NCBI GenBank assembly: GCA_905221605.1
Contig: CAJNDS010000023.1
Location: 1 to 35,000 of the forward strand
DNA length: 35,000 nucleotides
Source: Symbiodinium natans
Taxonomy: Eukaryota; Sar; Dinophyceae; Suessiales; Symbiodiniaceae
Direction of reading: 5' to 3'
The notes below the pieces were generated by a model. It worked only from the letters and a program-made list of their open reading frames with translations, was not told where the DNA came from and did not search any database. Shown in pieces: positions 13,468 to 25,600 of the stretch (within the stretch, counting starts at the first letter, position 1; each line of letters starts with the position of its first letter). Both the position numbers and the translations under genes were made by a program.

Positions 13468-16400
13468 CTACAACATATGCTCCTGACCATCCAACTTCAT
13501 CTGCACCAAGTGCATTGCCAGGGCATACTCCGGCAGAGTCAGGCATCCATCCTGCCCAGGGAGTTAGTTGAACGGAGCGGCCAGGCCAACGAAAGCCAAG
13601 AAGCCGTTCAAGTCACCGCCAATTCGGCACCCACGGAAGCGACATGTCGCGCAAATTGAAGGATTGATTTGGGAGGAGACGCGGGTCTGGGTCGAACACT
13701 CGAAAGCAACATCATGGCAAGAACCGCACAAAGGAAAACAGAGGATCACAAAGTGCATCATGCATCGGCGCGTCGAGTGCTGTGTTCATGCAAAGGAAGA
13801 AGCCACGGGCGCCTCTTGCTGACAGGAAAGAAAACGGGTGGAGTTTTTTTTTGGGTATTTTTTTTTTTTTTTTTTTGGGCCTTTTTTTTTTTGTCGATTT
13901 CCTTGGTTTTCTCTAGGAAAAACCCTACTTTCCTTACATTTTGGACGGATTTTCTGTCATTTCCCTGAGGTTTTCGTTGGTTTTTCATAGGGAAAAACCT
14001 ATTTTTTTACATTTTGGACGGATTTCCTGTAATTTCCCTTAGGTTGAAGCACGCTCTGCACGGCTTAAAAAAAAAGCCGGGGGGGTTGGGGGGGGCGCAG
14101 CCCCCCCCCATTTGCAAACACAATGCACACACGATGTTTTTCAACTAGTTTCTTGGGCTTTGAAGCACGCTTGGTACAGCTCAAAAGAAGCGGGGGGGTT
14201 GGGGGGGCTCTGCCCCCCATTTGCAAACACCCTGCTCACATGATGGGTTTCAACTACTGTCTTGCACGCTCTGCACGGCTTAAAAAAAGCGGGGGGGTTG
14301 GGGGGGGCGCAGCCCCCCCCCATTTGCAAACACAATGCTCACACGATGTTTTTCAACTAGTTTCTTGGGCTTTGAAGCACGCTTGGTACGGCTTAAAAAA
14401 AGCGAGGGGGGTTGGGGGGGGCGCAGCCCCAGCCCCATTTGCAAACACCCAGCTCACATGATGGGTGTCAACAAATTTCTTGGGCTTTGAAGCACGCTCT
14501 GCACGGCTTAAAAAAAGCGGGGGGGTTGGGGGGGGCGCAGCCCCCCCCCATTTGCAAACACAATGCTCACACGATGTTTCTCAACTAGTTTCTTGGGCTT
14601 TGAAGCACGCTTGGTACGGCTTAAAAGAAGCGGGGGGGGCGGTTGGGGGGGGGCGCAGCCCCCCCCCCATTTGCAAACACCATGCTCACATGACGGGTGT
14701 CAACAAGTTTCTTGGGCTTTGAAGCACGCTCTGCACGGCTTGAAAAAAACGAGGTTTTCGTTCGTTTTTCCTAAGGAAACCCTCTTCTGATTACATTTTG
14801 GACGGATTTCGTCAAACGTCAAAGCGTACGTTGCTTTTCCTTAGTTTGTCCTAGGGAAAACCCTATTTGGTTCGTTTTCTTGGTTTCTATCATTCCCTCT
14901 ATATTTTCATCGGATTCATACTTTTTTTTCAACTAGTTTCTCGGGCTTTGAAGCACGCTTGGTACGGCTTAACAGAAGCGGGGGGGCGGTTGGGGGGGCG
15001 CAGCCCCCCCCCCCATTTGCAAACACCCTGCTCACATGATGGGTGTCAACAAATTTCTTGGGCTTTGAAGCACGCTCTGCACGGCTTAAAAAAAGCGGGG
15101 GGGTTGGGGGGGGCGCAGCCCCCCCCCATTTGCAAACACAATGCACACACGATGTTTTTCAACTAGTTTCTTGGGCTTTGAAGCACGCTTGGTACAGCTT
15201 AAAAGAAGCGGGGGGGTTGGGGGGGGCGCAGCCCCCCCCATTTGCAATGCTCACACGATGTTTTTCAACTAGTTTCTTGGGTTGGGAAGCACGCTTGGTA
15301 CGGCTTAAAAGAAGCGGGGGGGGTTGGGGGGGGGCGCAGCCCCCCCCATTTGCAAACACCCTGCTCACATGATGGGTGTCAACAAGTTTCTTGGGCTTTG
15401 AAGCGCGCTCTGCACGGCTTAAAAAAAAAGCGGGGGGGTTGGGGGGGGCGCAGCCCCCCCCATTTGCAAACACAATGCTCACACGATGTTTTTCAACTAG
15501 TTTCTTGGGCTTTGAAGCACGCTTGGTACGGCTTAAAAGAAGCGGGGGGGGTTGGGGGGGGCGCAGCCCCCCCCCATTTGCAAACACCATGCTCACATGA
15601 TGGGTGTCAACAAGTTTCTTGGGCTTTGAAGCACGCTCTGCACAGCTTAAAAAAAGCGGGGGGCGCCAGCCCCCCCCCCAATTTGCAAACACAATGCTCA
15701 CACGATGTTTTTCCACTAGTTTCTTGGGCTTTGAAGCACGCTTGGTACGGCTTAAAAGAAGCGGGGGGTTGGGGGGGGTGCAGCCCCCCCCACCATTTGC
15801 AAACACCCTGCTCACATGATGGGTGTCAACAAGTTTCTTGGGCTTTGAAGCACGCACGCTCTGCACGGCTTAAAAAAAAACAAAAAAAGCGGGGGGGTTG
15901 GGGGGGGCGCAGCCCCCCCCATTTGCAAACACAATGCTCACACGATGTTTTTCAACTAGTTTCTTGGGCTTCGAAGCACGCTTCCTTTCTTCCTTCCTTG
16001 CTTCCTTCCTTTCTTCCTTCCTTTCTTCCTTCCTTGTTTCCTTCCTTTCTTCCTTCCCTCCTTTCTTCCTTCCTTCCTTCCTTCCTTCCTTGTTTTCTTC
16101 CTTTCTTTCATCCTTCCTTCCTTCCTTTCTTTCCTTCTTTCCTTCTAAAACGTACCAGAAATAACGCTTTCCTATGAAACCACAGAGAAATTACTGTTTT
16201 TCGTACCAAAAACCACGAAAATGCATCAAATCCTTTAAAAATATGGAGGGAATGGTGGTTTTCTTAGGAAAAACCAAGAAAATCGACCAAAAAAAAAAAA
16301 AAAGGCCCAAAAAAAAAAAAAAAAGACCCAAAAAAATAGGCCCTCCAAAGAAAACGCTCATCAGATCTTCAACTCGCCAGCTATCAGGCAGGTCATGCGG

Positions 16401-19400
16401 CTGTCAGCAGGCGGCCGCCGCAGCCGATTCCGGCCGCACGGAAGGCGTTTGCAACACGCGCGCGACCCAGCGAGGGAGAGTGCGCTTCAGGCCATTCAAC
16501 GGAAATATCGTGAGTCAGCAATTCTCTGTGACCTTGCAAGTATGAACCATCGGGCCGTACCAGCACACAAGTACTCTGCAGCTGTGCTTGTTACAAACCT
16601 GCCTTGTCAACGTCCGCGAGGGACCAGATTCGATGGAGCACGTTCGAGGGGAGGTGGCTCTGCACAATGAGCTGCCACCAGCTAGTCATAACTCTTTGTT
16701 CGAACTCAAGGGTGCCTCCACCATCTTCTGCTTTGCTTGCTGGGCGTTGATTTTTCCGTCGACTGGCTGCAACTCTTCAAAGTCGGCCTGAACGTCGCCG
16801 GCGATTTAGCGAACGTGCTCTTGCGCTCGCCTGAAGTCTAAGTAACGCTGGACTTTAAGTGTCGAAGTAGCTCGGCGAATCTACCCTGGCATGAGCTCTA
16901 GTCGCTATTTTGGCGCCCGCCCCCCTGCCTCAGTTCAACAAGCAAAAGCAGGAGCAATAGAATGGAAAATGCATGTGGTTACAGGATTTTGATGATTTGA
17001 CAAGCCGCCACGTATCAGATGCATTGTGGAATATTGTGGACATCATTTCTTCCTTCTCTGCGCTTCGCACTTTGTCAAATCTTTTCAGGCATCAAAGGCG
17101 GCTGCAAAGGCATTCATCCAGGGAGGGCGTCGGGGTGGTGTCATACCGAACACCACTTCTAGCTGCAAAAAAAACATGTGTGAGCGGCTTCCTGACGAGT
17201 GTATACCGACTCGGACATCGTCGCCGACGAACCCTCTGCGGGGATCGTGCGTGTCGAAGCGCTCTCGATGTGCGTTTTTGCATGTTTTTGCGCATGTTGA
17301 AGCTCGTTGAACCCTCTGCGAGGATCGCGACTGTCGGAGCGCTCTCGCTTTGCGTTTCCGCGCGCTGTCAACGTCGCACCCTCTGCGGGGATCCCACGTG
17401 TCGAAGTGCTCCCGCTGTGCTCTTTTTGCAAGACAAACGTAGTGCGCCGCCGACCTCCGGGAGCAAACATACCATGGTCCTGGATTCGCTGGTTCCAAAA
17501 CCCCCACCAAAAAAAAACAAAAAACCATGGTCCCCGAATTCGGTGCTTCATAAACCCTCACAAATACCACGGTCCCCGAATTCCCTGGATTGAAAAACCC
17601 CCCGAGCGTGTCGAAGCGTCCCTCACTGTACGTGTTTTCATTGTCAACGACAATGAACCCTCTGCGGGGATCGTGCATGTCGAAGCGCTGAGATAGTGCG
17701 TGTCACGAAATGCTTCCCGGAGGCGTCCCGGAGCTTCGTGGCCAGAAACTCGTTCTTTCGTGGTACAAACTTGGTACGCGAAATGCTTCTTTGATAACCC
17801 CGCAAATATCGTGTTGCTCCAATTCCGGGTGTTCAAAAACCTCGCCACATTCGTGGTTATTACGCAAATGTCCCGGCGTGCGAAAACCTCGCGCAACTGA
17901 AAAACCTCGCAAACATCGTGGTCTGTAAAGTGTTCATGTAATTCCGGGAAATCGAAAACCTTGCAAAATGCCGTGTTTGTTTCATTCCATCGGTCCGAAA
18001 ACCCTCGCAAGTATCGCAATTTTTAATTCTGGGCCTCCAAAAACCTCGCCCATATCGTGGTTCTTCAATTCCGGGGCTCGGAAAACTCCGCGAAGTTCGT
18101 GGTTGGGAATTCCGGGCATCTGTAAGCTTCGCAAATGTCGCGGGAATTGAGGTTTCATCTTGCAAATTCCTTGGCCAGTGATCAGGGAGGAGAGGGGTGA
18201 CCCGGGCGCGGTGGGTTGTCGGCACGTTCGAAGGTGCCCCTGAAAACACTAGGTATATAGGACCGGCTGGTCTGGTGGTGCTGGCGGTTCCCATCCTCTC
18301 GAAATGGTCAAGGGTTGTTCACTTCCTCGAGCTGGCAGCGGTGCTGCTGTCCGTGTGCATTTCCGTCGTTAGTTTGTTGAGGGTAACTAGCCGTCTCCGG
18401 CTTGAAGCACCTTCGGGACATGGTAGTCGAGGATCAATGTTAATGGGAGTTGCAGGGTGTGAATACTGTCTCTCTCCCTCTTTTTTTTCTTTCCCTTTTC
18501 TGCCCTGCGTGAAGGGTAAGGGTTCTCTCTCTCACCCACCTGGAAATGCTCGACCGCAGGTGGCCGCTGCCACTGGCCCTGATATTCGTTTTCAGCGCCA
18601 TGTGCTTGCCAACTCTCCATGTAGCATCTCACATTGAGGAACCTTGTATGCAGATTGCTCGGTCTTGCCCTCCACTTTCATCACCGCAAAAGGCGATGCC
18701 AGCCCAACGACCTAACGCAAACTTTGCCGGCATAAGAACTTCACATCGATGCATACTTGCGAGCGGCCTGTGCCACGGCTGCCTCCTCCACACCGTACCG
18801 CATCTGCTCCTGCACGAGGGCTGTCATAAACATTCTGCATGCAGTTTAGGTCCAGCACGACTTTGGCGTTTAACAGGCTAACTTGAACGGGTTCACATGG
18901 AATGGCACATGGAAAATCGCGCGGTGAAGGAAGGTTAGCACTGGATCTGAAAACCTTCGACATGGTTGGAGCAGTTTCCACTCAACATGCACAGAGTTGC
19001 ACTGCAATCTGGCACCATAAAAAGGCACGAACAAACCGGCGAGGGGCGCAAGCTCTCTCACCCAAAGCAACACAGATTGACAGTCATTCAGATGAGTTTC
19101 AACTGCGCAACAGGAACCTGCTCGCCCGGAACCGCCCATCCCCAAGTCGGAGCATCGGCAGCATTAGCATCATCGAATCATCGAGGCCCCGTTTCTTAGC
19201 CGGAAGGTCCTCTGTGATTCCCTACACGTCAACGTCACTCCACAGCATGCCCCACAAACGCCAGAAATGGGAGCTCGAAACCCCATGCACTCCGCCATTT
19301 GTTGTTAACCATGACATCATACCCCACCCCTTGATAAGACACCAGCCAGTCCTCCGGAATCAATTGTAAAAGCTGTGGCAGGTCCAGGGCAAGCAGGGTC

Positions 19401-22400
19401 TCCACTGCCTGCACAGGATATCATGCACTTTCATGCACATTGCGCAGACGACACAGGCTCCTGATTAGTCTCTGTGCCTGCAGCTTCTCCGGATCCACCG
19501 GCTTGAACGTCGAGAAATCCATCGGAGCAAGGATTTGCTGCAGGGAAGGTCATGCACCAAACTTGACATGGCCAAACAAAACTTTCCAAAGGCCCTGTGC
19601 ACTGCAAGGCACATGCAAGCAGCAAGTATATCCAACCACATCCAACCTGCATCATGCGCGGATCTGGGAAGTCTCCCAAAGGAATGCCCTTCTGGACCGA
19701 GATCTGCACAGGCTTGAGAACACGCGAAAATATTCACTATAGTATGCTTCTAACGAAAGCTGCCACCAAAGCCGCTGATCATGCTTGACCGGGTCCACTC
19801 AATAGCCAAACATGCTGGGGATCTCTACAACAGCTGCTCTCCTGCATCTGTTTCCAGTGGAATAGCAACGTCCTACGCTTCAAGAACAACCAGCCTATCA
19901 TTTCGAGTTGCCGGAAAGCAAAGATTGCTGGGTGTGGACCAGCGGGGGTTGGGGCAAGAGTCGAGCTTCTCGATTGGGCGTCTGTTGTCCAACTCCAAGC
20001 ACTGCCAAAACTCTCCAAACACCAATAGTTATCAGAATGGAACATAATCGGCACCCCGGCTTCATGCTTTCCAAAGCTATCCGGTTCTGAGAACTACAAT
20101 TGCCTCGCTTCCCTTGAAGTGCACATCCCCTCTGGACAGCACCCTCTCGTTCTTTTGCTGCATGTCCTCGTTCTAAAACTTTGCTGCTGCTACGGTAGCA
20201 GTGCTACCAACATTGCAACAAAAAGCTGTTAGGGCTGGAGTTGTCAAGCTTTATTACCCGTTCCTCCAATTTTTCCGCAACACTTTCAGAACTGCCATCT
20301 AAGCCCCTTTCCCATTCTTGCGCACTATTCGTTTTGCGTTGGTGTACGTCTACGCACAATGACTAAGACTTGATACATAAGATCTCAAAGTCGCTACCAG
20401 TAGCGCTACCACCACTGCCAAGAGAAACACACACACACACACACACACAAACACAAACAAATACCACTGCCCCTACACAAGAACAACACGCCCACTGCCA
20501 CAGGTACTCCTCCTACTACTCCTATTCCGGACTCAAGTACGGCGTTTCCACTTCCCATCTCCGTTGAAGCTTGACGCTTCTGAGCCAACCCATCTCTTCC
20601 AGCCACTGCCCTGAGAGAGGCCCAGGGGAGGCACTGGAGGCCTGGAGGCCTTGGCACTGGATTTCCACAACAGACAGTTCGCTTGTCAAGGCGGCCTTGA
20701 ATGTGCAGTGCCCCATCGGCACTTGGAATGCTGACGCAAGATCTTCGCCGCACACCAAAAATGGCAGTGCCAAGCGCAACACTGTCGGTAGTGCCTCTTG
20801 GTAGATCTTTGGCAAATCCTGTATCATCCTTTCCTGCTCTTTTGCATGTCCAAAGAACGTCGGCATCCTCTGGTAAAAGTAGTCCTTACACAAGCTGGGA
20901 AGCAACCATGTGGTACAAAAGGAGGCGGTAGCACTGAGTCGCCATCCAGCAGTAACGCATGAACCTTCGCCAGGCGGGCTCTTTTAATCAAGTCCTTGGC
21001 GTTCCACGCAGACTCGGATATTGAAGACACTTCTCTGACACAGGGTCACAAAGGCTGCCACATTGACTTTACGGAGCGATGCACTCCTGGGAAGCTGCGC
21101 AATCTTGGTGTAAAGGTCGTTCTCCTGTCTACGACATTCTTGCTGACAGTTCTGATTCAGGAATCGGTGTTCCTGTCCTCCTGCTCGAAGAGTTCCCGAA
21201 GCTTTTCGTTCTTCAGTGGCTGATCCCAGAAGGTTCCTGGCATCCGGCAGCTACAACTATCAGAAACTATCATCGAACCACATCTCAAAAGTCAGGCATG
21301 ACAACCAAAATTTGTCTGCGTTCCAATAGTGTTCCAATCCAACCAAGTATCCGACATAAACACGAGCAACCTCCGGAGTGTCCAGCACCTTGCCGAGCGA
21401 CCACATCAATGCCTTACATCAGGTGCAATGACAGAATCAGAGACAGCCTTTCCTCCCGAGAACGGTTGACAGAGTGCTTCTCTTAAACTGAGCGTCCCAC
21501 TCCATAGACCCGCATCAGCTGCTGCGTCGTGACATTGTCTGCCTTGTTCAGCAAGATGCAAATTTTGTGGTCATTGCCTTTGGTGGCCTGTATGACTCTC
21601 CTGCAAGGTTGATGCATGTGTGAGTGTCTGTGTGTGTGTGTCTGTCTTGCGCCACAAGTCTCCTGAACTCATCACTGATGTCTAACTTCGACACGTCGAA
21701 CAACAGCAAGATCATGTCCTTAGGCAGGGTACAGATCAATGTGCGCACCTAAACAGGATGTACATTTTCGGGATGCATGCTCTTGTGCCATCGTCAAGGC
21801 AACCAACATATTCCCATGCGTGAAGGTGCATGCTACGAAGGCAGGCGTGCAAATACACCGAAGTAAACATGTTTGTCCAGGTCCGAGTTTGCAGAAGAAT
21901 CTGATCAGGGGGCATCACGGGAGGGAAGTGATATGAAGTGATGCGGTCAGCATTTCAACAGCTCTCTAGCGGCTGCTCTGGTGTTGCCATGGGACACTTT
22001 TGTCAACATCTGAGCGGATTGTGCAAGACTTCAAGCTCGGGTAAGGCGCATGCCACTCGATCGGCAAACCACTTGACGACAGCTTCGAACTCATAGCCCC
22101 TGAACAAACAAGCACTCACTTGCACTTGCACTTGCGCCATTTTTTGCCTCAACTCGGCTTGTACATAATTAGGGCAGACTCTGGCTGCAGCGTCCTGCAA
22201 CACTGAACTTCACGCCCACGCCCACGCCTACGCCCACGGCCGAGGCCCACGCCCACACCCGTGCCCGCGCCCACGCATGCTTGTGCGCGCACGCACAGAC
22301 ACACAGAGACACACACACACACACACACACACACAAAACACACTTGGACACACCCGAAGAGTTAGCTAGAAAGTTATACTCACTGCATCTGCGTACAGGC

Positions 22401-22563
22401 ACGTTTTCACCGCGCCCTGGGGGCGTCTTCGTTGGCCAGCGACCCCCAGGGAGAGCGCTGGCCCCCTGCTTTGTGACTACACAAAAAGGACTCCTTGGAA
22501 CACGGGAATGCACACACACACACACACACGAAACAGACACACTGACAGACAGACAGCCACATG

Positions 22564-22600
<37 letters not shown>

Positions 22601-25600
22601 TGGCTTGGCATGAACTGATGCTGTGTGCAATCTTAAGGGTGTTTTGGGGCATGAAGGTGAAATGAAGATTTTTTACCAGACAGCCAGACACAAGGAATGG
22701 CATGTGCAAACTTGATGAGATGATGCAAACATGAGGTAGGGTCCTGCCTCGCTGTACCAGACTCAGAGGAATGGTACAACGCGAAATGAAGTGGAAATGA
22801 AAATGAGGGTGAGGGCCCTGCCAGCTACTCTAGACAGAGTCCAGGCACAGACCAATGCAGGTACGTTTACCTGGGGTGTGGGGGGGAGCTTCGGCGGGCA
22901 GAGCCACCCCCACACCCCCTCTGCCCCCCTGCAGATTGGCACAGAGTGACTGATCACCATGTTCAGGTGTTTACACACACACACACACGCCCCGAAGGGC
23001 GCAAAGGCATGACTGACATGAACAGCAACAAGAGACGGGGCTAGACAACAATACAGGTCCAGCACCAGGAGGCAACAAGAAACGAAAAAACAACGCAACA
23101 GGGGGCCAGCGTGCAGCATGCAGAATGCAAACGCAGACACCCTCATGTAATATGTATTCCTCACCTTGAGCGTGTGCCTGCCTGTTCAATTGTCCTGCAT
23201 GAACGTGTACTGACCAACCCTTGTCCGCGGCCCTTGCCCGTGCAATCGTCCGATGATCCCGATGAAGCCCACTGCGGGCACATGTCATCCTCCTGCAGAT
23301 GATCCCGATGGATGAAAAACTGGCGCCTGCAGAGCTGGTATTCACTCATCCGCTATCGCGGGCTTGGGCACATGCCCCTGAGATCTGGCCCCATGTCGGG
23401 AATTGCCAGAACTGGTACACACTTTGTCTTGGCATGAACTGATGCTGTGTGCAATCTTAAGGGTGTTTGGGGGCATGAAGGTGAAATGAAGATTTTTTAC
23501 CAGACAGGCCAGACACAAGAAATGGCATGTGCAAACTTGATGAGATGATGCAAACATGAGGTAGGGTCCTGCCTCGCTGTACCAGACTCAGAGGAATGGT
23601 ACAACGCGAAATGAAGTGGAAATGAAAATGAGGGTGAGGGCCCTGCCAGCTACTCTAGACAGAGTCCAGGCACAGACCAACGCAGGTACGTTTACCTGGG
23701 GTGTGGGGGGGAGCTTCGGCGGGCAGAGCCACCCCCACACCCCCTCTGGCCCCCTGCAGATTGGCACAGAATGACTGATCACCATGTTCAGGTGTTTACA
23801 CACACACACACAGATGCGTGGAACGTTCTCTCGTCATCTCTCGTCTATCCATCACTTGTGGAACTGTGTGTTGTGCTCATTGGCTCCCCCGCCGCACATA
23901 GCAGTGCCAAGGAGCGACGAAACCTTATTGCGGTCTGCGTTTTCACGAGTTGGGGACGGGGGCCTTCGTTGACCGGGACCCCCTCTTTTCTCTGCACAAC
24001 ACATCTGCAGCAGGACGGAGGACACGCAGACTATTGACGTACAGCGAGCGTATTCAGCTAAATTATAAGGAGTGAAGCGAAGGCATGAATTCAATTGACT
24101 ACGCGTACAGCACTTGCCCCGATCATATTATTCTTGTATTTCGGAGTAAGATGTACGCGCGAATGAAGAGAGCGCCCCCAACATCAGGTTCTCCAGCTAG
24201 AACCTCCTGATCCCTAGGACAATGCGCCCACAAAGCTGAATTAAAGGACCGGATAACCCCACATGCAAAGTTTTCCATTCAGAAAGAGTAGAGAAGTGAG
24301 AGTGAGAGAGCGATGGAGTGAGTGTGGCCATGAGTGAGTGCGTGAGTGTGAGTGCGTGGGTGTGAGTGTGTGTGCGGGAGTGCGAGTGCGACACCGCGCG
24401 AAAGTAAAGAGTGACGCAAGAATAATTGCACAAGTAACATGTGTGTCAGTCGTACATTGGTGAGGCGCGACCCCAGGTCGCAGAACCAATGTAGCTGCCG
24501 ATCTTTGTTAAATGAAGGGGCGACGCTAGTCGCCGAGTGCGTCTCCTGAGCAAGCGCTTGATCTCCTTCCCAATCCGGGTCGGCAGATACAGCGAGCGTC
24601 GGCGGTGCAAGGCCGCTTTCCGCCCATGAGGGGAGATCATCTGTACCTGCACGGCCGACATCTAAGCAGCGCACGCGGCAAGGGTCCAGGGCCCCTAAGT
24701 ACCGCGCCTGCCCACAAAGGACGCATGCGTCGCGCCTGCCAGCGTTTAGCGAGCCGCCCAGCGCGCGCGCGGCAAGGGTCCAGGGCCCCTAAGTACCGCG
24801 CCTGCCAGCACAAAGGACGCATGTGTCGCGCCTGCCAGCGTTTGGCGAGCCCCCCAGCGCGCGCGGCAAGGGCCCAGGGCCCCTAAGTACCGCGCCTGCC
24901 AGCACAAAGGACGCATGTGTCGCACCTGCCAGCGTTTGGCGAGCCCCCCAGCGCGCGCGCGGCAAGGGTCCAGGGGCCCTAAGTACCGCGCCTGCCAGCA
25001 CAAAGGACGCATGCGTCGCGCCTGCCAGCGTTTGGCGAGCCCCAGCGCGCGCGGCAAGGGTCCAGGGCCCCTAAGTACCGCGCCTGCCAGCACAAAGGAC
25101 GCATGTGTCGCGCCTGCCAGCGTTTGGCGAGCCCCCCAGAGCGCGCGCAGCAACGGTCCAGGGCCCCTAAGTACCGCACCTGCCAGCACAAAGGACGCAT
25201 GCGTCGCGCCTGGCAGCGTTTGGCGAGCCCCCCAGCGCGCGCGCGGCAAGGGCCCAAGGCCCCTAAGTACCGCGCCTGCCAGCACAAACGACGCATGTGT
25301 CGCGCCTGCCAGCGTTCGGCGAGCCCCCCAGCGCGCGCGCGGCAAAGGTCCAGGGCCCCTATAAGTACCGCGCCTGCCAGCACAAAGGACGCATGCGTCG
25401 CGCCTGCCAGCGTTTGGCGAGCCCCCCAGCGCGCGCGCGGCAACGGTCCAGGGCCCCTAAGTACCGCGCCTGCCAGCACAAAGGACGCATGCGTCGCGCC
25501 TGCCAGCGTTTGGCGAGCCCCCCAGCGCGCGCCCGGCAAAGGTCCAGGGCCCCTAAGTACCGCGCCTGCCAGCACAAACGACGCATGTGTCGCGCCTGCC

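Larger units (their letters stand above)
13837..16346. mobile_element. 2.5 kb terminal-inverted-repeat element with 10 bp target duplication
   Basis: The ends are inverted copies. The left end begins GGTGGAGTTTTTTTTTGGGT, then T tracts, GGGCC, TTGTCGATTTCCTTGG and TTTTCTCTAGGAAAAACC (to about 13925). The right end, read on minus from 16346, begins GGAGGGCCTATTTTTTTGGG, then T tracts, GGGCC, GTCGATTTTCTTGG and TTTTTCCTAAGAAAACC (to about 16255). Immediately outside, the ten bases AAAGAAAACG occur at 13827-13836 and again at 16347-16356, as expected for a target-site duplication. The interior holds the 115 bp G-hairpin array, a second T-rich block (14745-14930) that repeats TACATTTTGGACGG, and a TTCC microsatellite. 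No transposase-like frame is present, so it would be non-autonomous. The superfamily is unknown; 10 bp is longer than most cut-and-paste duplications except some Mutator-like ones. Confidence 0.72.
13552..16602 (-). other. 3.05 kb EHD intron splitting the EH domain
   Basis: The GC donor follows codon AAG of LADVDK (exon ends 16603), and the acceptor GGGCAG is followed by GATGG (exon begins 13551). Both junctions are phase 0, and joining them restores the EF-hand loop DVDKDG exactly. The intron is mostly the inverted-repeat element at 13837-16346. Flanking unique intron sequence lies at 13552-13826 and 16357-16602. Confidence 0.85.

Noticed and set aside
13564-13761. Minus open frame of 65 codons overlapping the last EH exon region
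   Set aside because: It is in the intron just before the true acceptor at 13552; the EH exon uses another frame from 13551.
14046-15981. CRISPR array
   Set aside because: Regularly spaced repeats, but there are no unique spacers: the whole unit repeats, and the genome is eukaryotic.
15242-16177. 311-codon plus open frame and the 235-codon minus frame over the same place
   Set aside because: They cross satellite units whose length is not a multiple of three and whose G runs vary, and the plus frame ends in the TTCC microsatellite.
16973-17593. 206-codon plus and 197-codon minus frames
   Set aside because: Both read through the ACCCTCTGCGG repeat family; repeated HDPRRGF-type words come from that repeat.
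19070-19170. EHD linker exon containing TWGWAVPGEQ
   Set aside because: An in-frame stop lies just upstream and no AG acceptor lies between it and the motif.
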